DNA from: Holophagales bacterium
GTDB taxonomy: Bacteria > Acidobacteriota > Thermoanaerobaculia > UBA5066
NCBI GenBank assembly: GCA_016714815.1
Contig: JADKBZ010000005.1
Span: 62,001-126,000 of the forward strand
DNA length: 64,000 nucleotides
Direction of reading: 5' to 3'
Every line of letters begins with the position of its first letter. Position 1 is the stretch's first letter. The notes under the pieces were generated by a model, which was not told the origin of the DNA, did not search any database, and worked only from the letters and a program-made list of their open reading frames with translations. Shown here one piece after another: positions 1 through 9,473 of the stretch. The translations under genes and the position numbers were made by a program.

Positions 1-26
1 CTCGCGAGAAAGATCCCAGCGTCCAT
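1..26 (-). CDS. 5' end of a gene running off the left edge
   Basis: An ATG on the minus strand at 26-24 begins an open frame reading MDAGIFLA before the window ends. A GGAG motif lies about six bases upstream of the ATG, inside the end of the preceding gene. The ATG is only two bases past the stop codon of the serine hydrolase, so the two probably form an operon. Too little is visible to name a product. Confidence 0.4.
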
Positions 27-28
27 GT

Positions 29-1300
29 TCAGCTCCTCTTCCGGAGGGCCCACGTCTCGGCGCAGAGGAAGCGCGCCTGCCCGCGGGCGTCCCGCACGAT
101 GATGAACGACTCGAGCTGCCCCGCACCCTTCGCCCGAAAGCGGTCGTTGCCGACGCACTCCGCCGGAAACGCCTTCCCTCCGACGCGGATGACGAGGTGC
201 CCCCCGTCTTCCACGAGCTCGACCGCGGGGAGGAAGGTGCCGTTCGCGTAGGTCCCCGTGACGCCCGCGCGCAGCTCTGGCGAGAGCTCGACGACCCCGG
301 CAGGCACCTCGGGCTCCTTCAGCTCGGCGAGCTCGCGCGCCGCGGCGAAGGCCGCCGACGACATCGTCGCGCCGGTGCGGTTCGCGAGGATCGCGACGGC
401 GGCCCGCTGGTCCGGGAGGAAGAGGAACGTGCTCCCGTAGCCGCTGCGCGCGCCGGCGTGGAGGAGGACCCTCGCCCCGCGGCGCTCGTCTCGGATGAGC
501 CCGTACCCGTAAGAGCGCCCCTGCGCCGGGATGGCGACGCGGGCCTTCCCGAGCCGCTCCAGGGTCTCGGCCGGGAGCGACGACAGGAATCGGCCGAGCT
601 CCTCGACGTTCGTGAAGAGCGAACCCGGCGGGTAGTTTCCCGCGTGCTCGGCGATCGGCCGGATGATTCCGGCCTTGTCGTGGCCGAGCGCCACGGGGCG
701 GGTGAACGCCTCGAGCGGCCGGAAGGTCGACTCGGCCATTCCCGCCGGCTCGAGGACGAGGGAGCGGATCGCCGCGCTGAGGGCTGCCTGGCCGCCTGGG
801 CGATCGCGGCGCCGGCGAGGACGTACCCGGGGTTCGCGTACGAGAAGACCTCGCCGGGAGAGGCGAAGAGCGCCTCGTCGGTCCAGCCGGTGACCCGCGC
901 CAGGCGCCGACTCGTCGAGGGGCCCGGTCTGCGGCGCATCCTCGGCGAGGCCCGCGGTGTGGGTGAGGAGCTGCTCGAGCGTCACGGCTCCGAGTGCCGG
1001 GGCGAGGCCGGGCACGACGTCGCCGATCGGCCCGTCCAGGCGGAGCGCCCCCTGGTCGACGAGACGGAGCGCGGCGAGCGCGACGAAGAGCTTGGTCGTG
1101 GAGCCGAGGCGGAAGAGCGGGGGACGCCTCTCGACGCTGCAGACTCGAACGCCTTCGGCGAACGACGCGGCCACCAGGGCCACCCCCGGGACGCCGCCGC
1201 TCTTCATCGATCGCTCGATCTCCCGCTCTGCGCTCTCGAAGGAGGCGGCGCGCAGAGGGAACGTGGCCAGGAGCAGGAGGATCGTCAGAAATCGCTTCAT
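29..1300 (-). CDS. Beta-lactamase-family serine hydrolase, interrupted by two compensating frameshifts
   Basis: This is a secreted penicillin-binding-protein/class C beta-lactamase-like hydrolase. The ATG at 1300 begins a signal peptide (MKRFLTILLLLATFPLRAA). The nucleophile motif STTK follows in the context RLGSTTKLF, then the typical LLTHTAGL. The second catalytic motif, YAN in FSYANPGY, is encoded only in another frame, between about 925 and 785. The original frame resumes with LSAAIRSLVLEPAGM and carries the third motif, HAG. The reading therefore shifts once near 905-940 and back near 779-785; restoring one C in a C run at the second point gives the expected QPLSAAIRS. Joined, the protein would be about 423 residues, normal for the family. 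Substrate is unknown: it could be an esterase, a peptidase or a lactamase. The paired shifts may be sequencing indels rather than decay. Confidence 0.8.
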   Translation of the reverse strand: MKRFLTILLLLATFPLRAASFESAEREIERSMKSGGVPGVALVAASFAEGVRVCSVERRPPLFRLGSTTKLFVALAALRLVDQGALRLDGPIGDVVPGLAPALGAVTLEQLLTHTAGLAEDAPQTGPLDESAPGAGHRLDRRGALRLSRRGLLVREPRVRPRRRRDRPGGQAALSAAIRSLVLEPAGMAESTFRPLEAFTRPVALGHDKAGIIRPIAEHAGNYPPGSLFTNVEELGRFLSSLPAETLERLGKARVAIPAQGRSYGYGLIRDERRGARVLLHAGARSGYGSTFLFLPDQRAAVAILANRTGATMSSAAFAAARELAELKEPEVPAGVVELSPELRAGVTGTYANGTFLPAVELVEDGGHLVIRVGGKAFPAECVGNDRFRAKGAGQLESFIIVRDARGQARFLCAETWALRKRS

Positions 1301-1553
1301 TCCCCCTTGGACAGGACCAACCACCTGGCGGTTGCGGCCGGTCGCGAAGGGATGCCCCGCCAGACTGGTCCGGGTGCCCGTGACGAGGCCGCCTCGGGGC
1401 GGCCGGTCGTCCGACGGAGACGGGGACCCTTCACCCGCCGAGGGCGCGGCGGCATCGCCAGCGTTGCCGGCCTTCATTTCCGCGGCCGGGACGACCGCCG
1501 AGTCGATGCGTGGCCTGCGCGGCCTGGCGGCAGGGAGCCCCTAGAATCGAGGC

Positions 1554-4500
1554 ATGGCGCGCGGCACCGAGGCTCCCCGTTCCCGCGCCCGGCGCCGGAT
1601 CGCCCTGCTGGTTCTCGGCGGCCTGCTGCTCCTTCCCGTGGCCGCCGTCCTCCTCTTCCGCCTCCCCCCGGTCCAGGAACGCCTCCTGACCGCGACGCTT
1701 CGGAGAGCCGGGGAAGCGAGCGGCCTCTCTCTCCGGGCGAAGTCCCTCTCCGTCGACCCGCTCGGCGGGAAAGTCCGGCTCCGGGGGCTCGTCGTAGCCG
1801 CTGCGGGTGCGCCCCCTTTCCTGACGGTCGAAGCGGCCGACGCCGACGTCGACCTCCGGCAGGCGGTCCGCCGCCGGCTCCACCTCCGGCGGCTCTCGCT
1901 CCGGGGAGTACGGATCGACCTCGGCGCGCCGCTTCCCGCACCGAAGAAGAACGCGAACGACTCGACGTTCCTCTCCTCGGTCGACGTCGACGAGATCGAC
2001 GTCGGGATCGCCTCCCTCCTCTCCGGTCCACTCCCTCCCGCGGCAGAGCGGCTCGCTCTCGCGGCCCGGATCGAAGGGGCCCGGCTGACCGGGAGCCTCC
2101 GCCGGGGCGCGCTCCGGCTGCGGGGCGAGATCCCCTCCCTGCAGGTCGACCGGACGGGCCCACAGCGCCTCAGTCTGGCGGGCGGCTTCTCCGTCTCCGT
2201 CTCCCCGGACGAGCGGATCCTCCTGGAGGAGCTCCACCTCGCGGGAGACGGCCTCTCGCTGGCGGCGTCCGGATCGGGCGCTCTCTCGCCCGAGGCGCCG
2301 CTGGCGCTCCACGCCGAGGTGCGCGCCGTGGCCGGGACCGTCGCGCCGGAGCTCCGGACGACCGGGACGGTCACCCTCGTCGCCGACGTCGAGGGAAGCC
2401 TCTCCGTGCCCTCGGCCAGGCTCCTCGTCGAGGGTCAGGACGTCGCCACCCCGGAGGTGACGATGTCGGCCTTCTCGGCGAAAGCCCGCCTCCTCCCGGA
2501 GGCGTTTCTCGTCGAGGAGGCGAGCGCGGATCTCGTGCCCGGGGGGCGGATCGAAGGGAACGGCCGCGTCGAGCGCCCATCGGGAGAAGGGGTCTGGACT
2601 CTCCGGGCCGAGCGCCTCCCAGAGACTCTCCTCGCCCGGCTCCTCGACGGGCCGACGCGCGCGCGGCTCGGGCTCGCGGGAAGCGAGCTCGACGGCCGCT
2701 TCACGGTCCGGCACGGCGACGGCGATCCCCTGCCTCTTTCGGTCGACGCGGAGCTCTCGCTCCGGCGGGGAGAGCTCCTCCTCGCGGACGCCACCGTACG
2801 CCTTTCCTCCCGCGGCCGGGCGACGGTCGACCTCTCCGCGACGCTCCTCCCCGCCTCGCCCGGAGAGCGGACCGTGAGCGGCCGGCTCGACGCGGCGTCG
2901 CTTCCGGCTCTCGCCTCCGGCAGGCTCGCCGACGGCCGCCTCCACGCCGCCGGCCCCGACCTCGCCGCCGCTCTCGCCGAGCTGCACGCCCTCTTCCCCG
3001 CGCTCGCGCCCGCGGCGCCCGCGGACCTGGAGCTTCACGGCCCCTTCCGCGTCGACGTCCGTGCCGCGGGAGCGCTCCGCGCGCCGAAGGGAGAGCTCGA
3101 CGCGGTCTTCACCCCCGCTCGCGGCGGCACACTCTCGCTCCAGGCGACCGTGGACGCGGCCCGGCGCTCGGCCGAAGGACGGCTCCAGGCGGACGGCCTC
3201 TCGCTCGGGACGCTTCGCCCCGGATCGACGGGGCTCGCGTCGGCCGACGCCCGCTTTGCCCTCGGACCGGGGAAGAGGGACCTCCACGTCACACTCGACG
3301 CCTCCGGCCTCTGCCTCGCGGAAGGGCTCCCTCTCGTCGAGAGCCTCCACGCGTCGTTCGAGGCCGACGCCTCCGAGCTGCGCCTCTTCGAGCTCGCGGC
3401 GTCGGCGTCGGCCGGACCGGGGGCGTCCCCCGACGGGACGCCGGGGGCGCGCCTCGAGGCCTCGGGCCGCGCGTCCCTCGAGACTCCCCTCGGTGACGCC
3501 GACGTCGACGCGACCGTTTCCGCCGGAGCCCTCTCCGCCGGGCTCCGCGCCTTCGCCCGCGCCGGGGTCCTGACTGTCGACGTTCCGCGTGCGGGGGTTC
3601 GCGGCTTCGAGGCGATCCTCGCCGCGCGGCTCCCCCTCGGTGCGCTCGCGGCCTTCCCGGCGCTCGCGAGCCGCCTGCCGCACGGCCTCCCCCAGGGCCC
3701 GCTCGAGCTGACGCTCGACGCGCCGGGGCTCGATTCCTGCGCTCTCGAAGGGCTCCTCCCCGCCGGGACGCCGATCCTCCCGCTCGTGGCCAACGTCCGG
3801 GCCTTCGCGACCTTCGACCTGACCGACCCGGTCGCCGGCACCGCGGAGGTCGCGATCGAGGGGATCGGCGCCGAGACCGCGGCGGGACACCTCGCGCTTT
3901 CCGGCCCGGCGAGGATCACCCTCGGAGCGGGACGGCTGGCCCTCGAGGAAATCACCGTGGAGGGGGCGCGGACGTCTTTTTCCGCCTCCGTGTCCGCCGA
4001 CCTCCTCCCGGGAGCGCGCCTCGGCGGACCGCTATCCGCTCTCGTGGCGAGCCTCGCCGCGTCGGCCCGCGGGCGCGCCGACGCCGCTCTCCTCGCGCCG
4101 TTCCTGGCGGGAGGGACGGCCTCCGGCGAGATCGCCCTCGACGCCCGGGCCTCCGGCCCTCCCGGCGCGCTCGTCGGGAGCGTCTTTATCGACGGCGCGT
4201 CGTCGCGCTTCTCGTGGCCGATGGCCTGGCCCACCGAGATCCGGGGCCCGACCCTCCGGGCCGACCTGGCCCCCGGCTCGGCCTCGCTGACGCGAGCCGA
4301 CGCCTACCTGAACGGGGGCCCGCTCCTTCTCGCCGGCGGCTGGACCCTCGACGAAGGGGTCTCTCTGACGGCGACGTTCTCCGACGTGAGGTACCGGCTC
4401 GCCTACGGCCTGGCAGCCGTTCTCTCGGGGGAGCTGACGCTGGACGCGCGAGGAGACGAGAGGAAGGTGTCGGGCCAGGTCACGCTCGACCGGGGGCTCC

Positions 4501-7460
4501 TCGAGAGGGACGTCGATCTCGACCGCGAGATCCTCGCCCGGATCCTGGCGCCTCCCGAGGCGACCGGTACGGAGGCCTCCCTCCTCGACACCCTCGCGCT
4601 CGAGGTCGGTGTCGGAACGGCCTCGGGCGTGAGGATCCGGAACAACGTCGCGAACCTCTCGGCCTCCTGGAGCCGGCTCGACGTGACGGGAACCGCCCGG
4701 CGCCCCGTCGTCCGCGGCCGGATCGACGTCGAGAGCGGGGGCCTCGTTTACGCCTACGGGCAGACGTTCCGGATCGACAAGGGCGCGGTGACGTACGCCG
4801 GGGATCCGGCGACGGATCCGCGGCTCGAGTTCGTCACGACGTCCTCGCTCCAGGACCGTTCCATCGGCGCCCGCAACGCGGCGGGAGACGTCTTCGCCGA
4901 GGCGCGGCCGAAGGCGGGAGCGGGCGAGGGGGACGTGGATGCCGCCGCGGAGCTGGCCCGCGGGCTCGCGGGCTATTACGGAGATCGCCTCGCCTCCCGG
5001 CTCGGCTCGGCGCTCGGGCCGGTCTCCCTCTCCGTGCAGCCCCTCTTCCTCCTCGGCGAGACCGACCAGACGGCGCGCCTCACGCTCTCGAGGGCCTTCT
5101 CGCCGAGCGTCTCCCTCGCCGTCTCCGTCGACCTGAAGAACGCCCAGCGGCAGACCTGGGTCGTCGACGTCCATGGCGTGCGAGGGCTTCCGCCCCTCGC
5201 GACGCAGGTCTTCACCGAGGACTACGGCCGCTTCGGCGGCTCTCTCCAGCAGCGGATCGAGTTCGGCGGAAGCCGGATCCAGGGCGAGGACGCAGGCGCT
5301 CCCAGGCTGGCCGCCCTGACGATCACCCCGCCCCCCGGCGTCCCGCGGCGCGCCCTCGTCTCCGCGGTCGGCCTGAGGCGCGGCGACTCCGTGGGCCGGG
5401 CCCGGCTCTTCGAGGCCGAGATCGACGCCGAGGCGTTCCTCAGGAGCCGCGGCTTTCCGGAGGTCCGGGTGACGATGCGCTCGGTCCCGGCGAAGAAGGC
5501 CGGGCGCGTCGACCTGGAAGCGGGGATCGACCTCGGCCCGCGGGTCGAGATCGCCTTCGAGGGCGACCCTCTTCCCGCCTCGTCGCGCAAGACCGTCGCC
5601 GCCCTCTACCGGACAGGCACGCCCGAAAAGGGCGCCCTCGAGGAGATGCGGCTCGAGTCGGTTCGCGCGTTGCGTGCGCTCGGCCACCTCGCTCCCGAGG
5701 TCGAGGTCACGGCCGGAGGCGACGAGGCCCGGCGCCAGGTCGTCGTGAGAGCCCGGGCCGGGACGAGGACCGCAATCCTGCAGGTCGCCTTCGAAGGCGT
5801 TTCGGCGCGGGAAGCGCTCCTCCTCGCCCGGCGCTTCTCGTCGCCCCTCGAGCGGATCGAGCTGGCCGCCTCGCTTCCGAGCGCCGACCGGCGGCTGCTC
5901 CAGGCGCTCCTCGGCCTCGGCTACCCGGCGGGACGGATCCTCGACCGGACTCTCGAGGATGGGGGCCGGCTCGCCGTCCGCGTCGACCCCGGCCTGCCGT
6001 CACTCGTCGCCTCCGTCGAGGTCCGCGGCGTCCCGGCCGAGGAGGCCGGACGGCTTTCGTGCCTCGCGAGGGTGACGCCGGGCGATCCGGCCGACGCGGA
6101 CCGGACGGCCCTCTCGGCGCTCGCGATGGAGGACGTCCTCCGGGCCGGCGGTTTCGCCGGGGCGCGCGTGCGCACCACTCTCTCCCCCGCCACGCCCGAG
6201 GACCCGCCCCGGCTCGCCGTCGTCTTCGACGTGACGAAGGGGCCAGCGGAGAGCCTCGGGAGCGTCTCCTTCGAGGGCCTCTCGAGAACGAGCCCGTCGC
6301 TGGCCCGGCGCGTCGCGGACCTCCCCGCGGGCTCGCCGTTCCTCCGCGAAGAGGTCGACCGGGCGCGCGGAGAGCTCTTTGCACTGGGCCTCTTCCGGAG
6401 CGTGAAGGGCGAGACGGCCCCCGGACCCGACGGCCGCGTCGACGTCGTCCTGAAGGCCGAGGAGCTCCCCCCTCTCACGGTCGCCTACGGCCTCAGGTGG
6501 GAGAACGAGCGGGGACTGGCCGCGGTCGTCGACGTGGCGGACCGGAACGTCTTCGGCCGCGGGCTCACCCTCGGCACGAGGGTGCTCTACGACCCCGACG
6601 ATCGCGCCGTCCGGGCCTTCGCGGGGATCCCCGAGCGGATCCTCGGCGTCGGGCTCGACGTCTGGGTCGAGCGGCGGAGGTTCTTCCGGACCGGCCTCTA
6701 CCTCGACAGCCAGACCGATTCGACCGAGGCCTCGATTCAGCTCTCGAGGAGCGTCGGAAGATCCTTGTCGGCCCGCCTCTACGGGAAGTGGAAGGAGAGC
6801 CGGTATTTCGAGGACGACCCGTTCTTCCCTCTCGACGTCACGACCACCTTCCCGTACGTCGGCACGCAGCTCGTCTGGGACACCCGGGAGGATCCCCTCC
6901 TCGGGACCCGCGGCCTCCTGGCGAGCGTCGACCTCCAGGGAAGCGGCTCCTGGCTCGGCTCGGACTTCTCGTACGCCCGCGTCTACGGCCAGGTGAACTT
7001 CTACCACCCGGTCTTCGCCTTCGGGTCCGGCCGCGCCGTCTGGGCGCAGTCGGCCAGGGCCGGCACGGCGCGCGCCTTCGACGGCCAGGAGCTGATTCCC
7101 GACGTCCGCTTCTACGCCGGGGGCTCGTACTCGGTGAGGGGCTACCCGACCGAGACCCTCGGTCCGCAGGAGGATCTTGGCGGGACCCTCTTCGCCACGG
7201 GCGGCTCGACGCTCCTCGTCGTCAACGAGGAGCTCCGGGTCCCGCTCCATCCCCGCCTCCTCGGCGTCGCCTTCTTCGACGTGGGCCAGGTCTGGGCCTC
7301 GTCGCGGGACTTCGGAACGGGGCTGGCGACGTCCGTCGGCCTCGGCGTGCGGGCCCTCACGCCGCTCGGAGTCCTGCGCCTCGACGGGGCCGTCCCGCTG
7401 AACCGGAGGGAGGGGGATCCCGCCTGGAAGGTCACCTTCGGGTTCGGGAACGTCTTCTGA
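1554..7460 (+). CDS. TamB-TamA (Omp85) single-polypeptide fusion, 1968 aa
   Basis: One uninterrupted frame combines both halves of the translocation and assembly module. Residues about 16-38 form an N-terminal membrane anchor. A long AsmA/TamB-like beta-rich periplasmic region follows. The DUF490-type C-terminal part of TamB is recognisable at about 1030-1245, with a YAYGQTFRIDKGAV segment and an ending YGRFGGSLQQRIEFGG. Repeated POTRA-like domains then run to about 1640. A 16-strand-type Omp85 barrel fills the rest, with the VRGY lid-loop motif near 1859 and a terminal phenylalanine (FGFGNVF). In E. coli TamA (about 577 aa) and TamB (about 1259 aa) are separate and interact through the TamB C terminus and TamA POTRAs; here that junction is covalent. 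The gene starts at ATG 1554 and stands alone between divergent and co-directional neighbours. The role in outer-membrane protein or lipid trafficking is inferred from the families. Confidence 0.93.
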   Translation: MARGTEAPRSRARRRIALLVLGGLLLLPVAAVLLFRLPPVQERLLTATLRRAGEASGLSLRAKSLSVDPLGGKVRLRGLVVAAAGAPPFLTVEAADADVDLRQAVRRRLHLRRLSLRGVRIDLGAPLPAPKKNANDSTFLSSVDVDEIDVGIASLLSGPLPPAAERLALAARIEGARLTGSLRRGALRLRGEIPSLQVDRTGPQRLSLAGGFSVSVSPDERILLEELHLAGDGLSLAASGSGALSPEAPLALHAEVRAVAGTVAPELRTTGTVTLVADVEGSLSVPSARLLVEGQDVATPEVTMSAFSAKARLLPEAFLVEEASADLVPGGRIEGNGRVERPSGEGVWTLRAERLPETLLARLLDGPTRARLGLAGSELDGRFTVRHGDGDPLPLSVDAELSLRRGELLLADATVRLSSRGRATVDLSATLLPASPGERTVSGRLDAASLPALASGRLADGRLHAAGPDLAAALAELHALFPALAPAAPADLELHGPFRVDVRAAGALRAPKGELDAVFTPARGGTLSLQATVDAARRSAEGRLQADGLSLGTLRPGSTGLASADARFALGPGKRDLHVTLDASGLCLAEGLPLVESLHASFEADASELRLFELAASASAGPGASPDGTPGARLEASGRASLETPLGDADVDATVSAGALSAGLRAFARAGVLTVDVPRAGVRGFEAILAARLPLGALAAFPALASRLPHGLPQGPLELTLDAPGLDSCALEGLLPAGTPILPLVANVRAFATFDLTDPVAGTAEVAIEGIGAETAAGHLALSGPARITLGAGRLALEEITVEGARTSFSASVSADLLPGARLGGPLSALVASLAASARGRADAALLAPFLAGGTASGEIALDARASGPPGALVGSVFIDGASSRFSWPMAWPTEIRGPTLRADLAPGSASLTRADAYLNGGPLLLAGGWTLDEGVSLTATFSDVRYRLAYGLAAVLSGELTLDARGDERKVSGQVTLDRGLLERDVDLDREILARILAPPEATGTEASLLDTLALEVGVGTASGVRIRNNVANLSASWSRLDVTGTARRPVVRGRIDVESGGLVYAYGQTFRIDKGAVTYAGDPATDPRLEFVTTSSLQDRSIGARNAAGDVFAEARPKAGAGEGDVDAAAELARGLAGYYGDRLASRLGSALGPVSLSVQPLFLLGETDQTARLTLSRAFSPSVSLAVSVDLKNAQRQTWVVDVHGVRGLPPLATQVFTEDYGRFGGSLQQRIEFGGSRIQGEDAGAPRLAALTITPPPGVPRRALVSAVGLRRGDSVGRARLFEAEIDAEAFLRSRGFPEVRVTMRSVPAKKAGRVDLEAGIDLGPRVEIAFEGDPLPASSRKTVAALYRTGTPEKGALEEMRLESVRALRALGHLAPEVEVTAGGDEARRQVVVRARAGTRTAILQVAFEGVSAREALLLARRFSSPLERIELAASLPSADRRLLQALLGLGYPAGRILDRTLEDGGRLAVRVDPGLPSLVASVEVRGVPAEEAGRLSCLARVTPGDPADADRTALSALAMEDVLRAGGFAGARVRTTLSPATPEDPPRLAVVFDVTKGPAESLGSVSFEGLSRTSPSLARRVADLPAGSPFLREEVDRARGELFALGLFRSVKGETAPGPDGRVDVVLKAEELPPLTVAYGLRWENERGLAAVVDVADRNVFGRGLTLGTRVLYDPDDRAVRAFAGIPERILGVGLDVWVERRRFFRTGLYLDSQTDSTEASIQLSRSVGRSLSARLYGKWKESRYFEDDPFFPLDVTTTFPYVGTQLVWDTREDPLLGTRGLLASVDLQGSGSWLGSDFSYARVYGQVNFYHPVFAFGSGRAVWAQSARAGTARAFDGQELIPDVRFYAGGSYSVRGYPTETLGPQEDLGGTLFATGGSTLLVVNEELRVPLHPRLLGVAFFDVGQVWASSRDFGTGLATSVGLGVRALTPLGVLRLDGAVPLNRREGDPAWKVTFGFGNVF

Positions 7461-7642
7461 CCTTTCCTCTCATTTCGAGAGCCACCCCTTCCCGAACCGA
7501 TCGAATTCCGGGCCATTTCGGGGTCTGAGGCCTGGCCCGCGGGTTGCTTTTCGTCGATCGATCCGTTCCGCCGGCTCCGGCGTAAAGGAATCGAAACGTC
7601 GCCAGACAGGGCGCCCGCCCGAATGAAACCCAGGAGGAACAG

Positions 7643-8264
7643 ATGAAGAAGAACCTGCTGTCCGTCGCCCTCGCCGCGATCCTCGGTCTCGCGAGCGCCT
7701 CCGCCCTCGCCGAGACCTGGGCCGTCGACTCGTCCCACTCGACCGTCGGCTTCTCCGTCCGCCACATGATGGTCTCGAACGTGAAGGGGGCCTTCGGCAA
7801 GTTCACGGCGACCGTCGACGGCAGCCCGGCCGACCCGGCCACGGCGAAGATCTCCGCCACGATCGAGGTCGCCTCCGTCGACACCCGCGACACCAAGCGG
7901 GACGATCACCTCCGCTCGGCCGACTTCTTCGACGCCGCGAAGTTCCCCCAGATGACCTTCACCTCGACGAAGGTCGAGAAGCTCTCGGCCACGGCGGCGA
8001 AGGTGACGGGAGACCTGACGCTCCGCGGCGTGACGAAGCCGGTCGTCCTCGACGTCGAGTACACCCAGCCCGTGAAGAACCCGTGGGGGCAAGAGCGTCG
8101 TCGGCGCGACGGCGACCGGGAAGATCAGCCGCAAGGACTTCGGCGTGGCCTGGAGCAAGACCCTCGACGGCGGCGGCCTCGTCGTCGGCGACGAGGTGAC
8201 GCTCCAGTTCGACCTCGAGCTCGTGAAGAAGGACGCGCCGGTCAAGGACGCCTCCGCCAAGTAA
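7643..8264 (+). CDS. YceI-family periplasmic lipid-binding protein, with one frameshift
   Basis: YceI proteins are small secreted lipocalin-like beta-barrels that bind polyisoprenoids. The ATG at 7643 follows a strong AGGAGG motif and opens a signal peptide ending near ALAETWAVD. The family signatures WAVDSSHSTVGFSVRHMM, VDTRDTKRDDHLRSADFFD and LRGVTKPVVLDV are all present. At a run of five G residues (8085-8089) the frame breaks. Removing one G lets translation continue as NPWGKSVVGATATGKISRKDFGVAWSK and ends at TAA 8262-8264, giving 206 residues, the normal size. As written, the ATG frame would run to 8407 with a nonsense tail. A homopolymer sequencing error is the simplest reading. Confidence 0.88.
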
Positions 8265-8287
8265 CCGCCCGGGGTCCCTGCATCACG

Positions 8288-8318
8288 ACGCCCGCGGCCC
8301 CTCGAGGGTCGCGGGCGT
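8288..8318. terminator. Bidirectional hairpin between YceI and pilT
   Basis: A perfect 9-bp inverted repeat (ACGCCCGCG and CGCGGGCGT) encloses an inner CCCTCGAGGG palindrome. It lies between the converging ends of the YceI gene and pilT. No long T run follows, so it may work in either direction or with Rho. Confidence 0.6.
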
Positions 8319-8330
8319 CTCGCTTTCGGC

Positions 8331-9452
8331 CTAGCCCGCGAAGTCCGCCAGCTCGATCCTCAGGTTCCCGGCGTTCGTCGCGTACGACAGGCCCACGGGC
8401 AGCGTGACGACGCGCCGCCTCACGAACTGCTCGATGACCTGGTCGAAGGTCTGCATCCCGTCGTTGCCGCCGTCCCGCATCGCGTCCAGGAGCGACTTCC
8501 CCTCGTTGTCGCCGCCCCCCTTCTCGATGTACTCGCGGGTCCGCGAATTGGAACGGAGGACCTCGATCGCGGCGACCCTCCCCGTCCCGTCCGCGCGCGG
8601 AAGGAGGCGCTGGGAGGCGATGAACTGGAACGCGCTCGCCAGGCGCGTCCGGATCACCTGCTCCTCGCTCTTGGGGAAGACGCCGATGATCCGGTCGACG
8701 GTCTTGGCCGCGTCGGTCGTGTGGAGCGTCGAGAGGACGAGGTGCCCCGTTTCCGACGCCTCGAGGGCGATCTCGATCGTCTCCTTGTCCCGCATCTCCC
8801 CGACCAGGATCACCTTCGGCGCCTGCCGGAGGGCCGAGCGGAGCGCGCGGGAGAAGCTCGGGCAGTCGCGGTGGAGCTCCCGCTGGTGGATCGTCGCCTT
8901 CTTGTGCCCGTGGATGAACTCGATCGGGTCCTCGATCGTGACGACGTGGACCGCGTGCGAGTCGTTGATCAGGTCGACCACCGCCGCGAGCGTCGACGAC
9001 TTGCCCGAGCCCGTCGGCCCCGTCACCAGGACGATCCCGTTCTTCAGTCCGGTGATGTCGCGCAGGGCCGGCGGGAGCTTGAGCTCGTCGAAGGTCGGCA
9101 CGCGCACCGGGATGACCCGCATGACGATGGCGTGGGTGCCGCGCTGGAAGAAGACGTTCACCCGGAAGCGCGAGAAGCCTGGGATCGCGTAGGCGACGTC
9201 GGCGGCACCGTCGTCGACGAGGGCCTTCTGCGCCGTCGCGTTGTCGCCGACGAGGTGCCGGGCGATGGCCGCCGTCACCTCGGGCGTCAGCATCTCCCAT
9301 CCCGGCGCCGGCACCGGCTCGAGCTTTCCGAGGAGCTCGACCTGCGGCGGACGCCCGGGAGAGAAGATCAGGTCGGACACCCTCTCCGACCTCCTCACCA
9401 TCATCGCGACGAGGTTCGGGAAGGGGACCTGGGCGGGCGGCGCGCTCGACAC
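8331..9452 (-). CDS. pilT: Type IV pilus retraction ATPase PilT
   Basis: PilT is a hexameric cytoplasmic ATPase that depolymerises type IV pili for twitching motility and DNA uptake. The 373-residue product has the normal length. It carries Walker A GPTGSGKSS near residues 144-152, the Asp box VVTIEDPIEF, the Walker B region VILVGEMRD near 215 and the His box TGHLVLSTLHT. The last two fit PilT better than the assembly ATPase PilB. The start is GTG at 9452, preceded by GAGGAG. The gene lies 21 bases downstream of a TPR-protein gene and is probably co-transcribed with it and rlmN. No other pilus genes are present, so the rest of the machinery must be elsewhere. Confidence 0.94.
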   Translation of the reverse strand: MSSAPPAQVPFPNLVAMMVRRSERVSDLIFSPGRPPQVELLGKLEPVPAPGWEMLTPEVTAAIARHLVGDNATAQKALVDDGAADVAYAIPGFSRFRVNVFFQRGTHAIVMRVIPVRVPTFDELKLPPALRDITGLKNGIVLVTGPTGSGKSSTLAAVVDLINDSHAVHVVTIEDPIEFIHGHKKATIHQRELHRDCPSFSRALRSALRQAPKVILVGEMRDKETIEIALEASETGHLVLSTLHTTDAAKTVDRIIGVFPKSEEQVIRTRLASAFQFIASQRLLPRADGTGRVAAIEVLRSNSRTREYIEKGGGDNEGKSLLDAMRDGGNDGMQTFDQVIEQFVRRRVVTLPVGLSYATNAGNLRIELADFAG

Positions 9453-9473
9453 GGACCTCTCCTCGCGCTCCGG

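Noticed and set aside
197..3496. Long plus-strand frame (1099 codons) across the serine hydrolase and TamB starts
   Set aside because: Arg/Pro-rich shadow frame with no domain; the genuine frames give recognisable proteins.
4214..7528. Long Arg/Pro-rich frame overlapping the Omp85 region
   Set aside because: Shadow of the 1968-residue gene in another frame.
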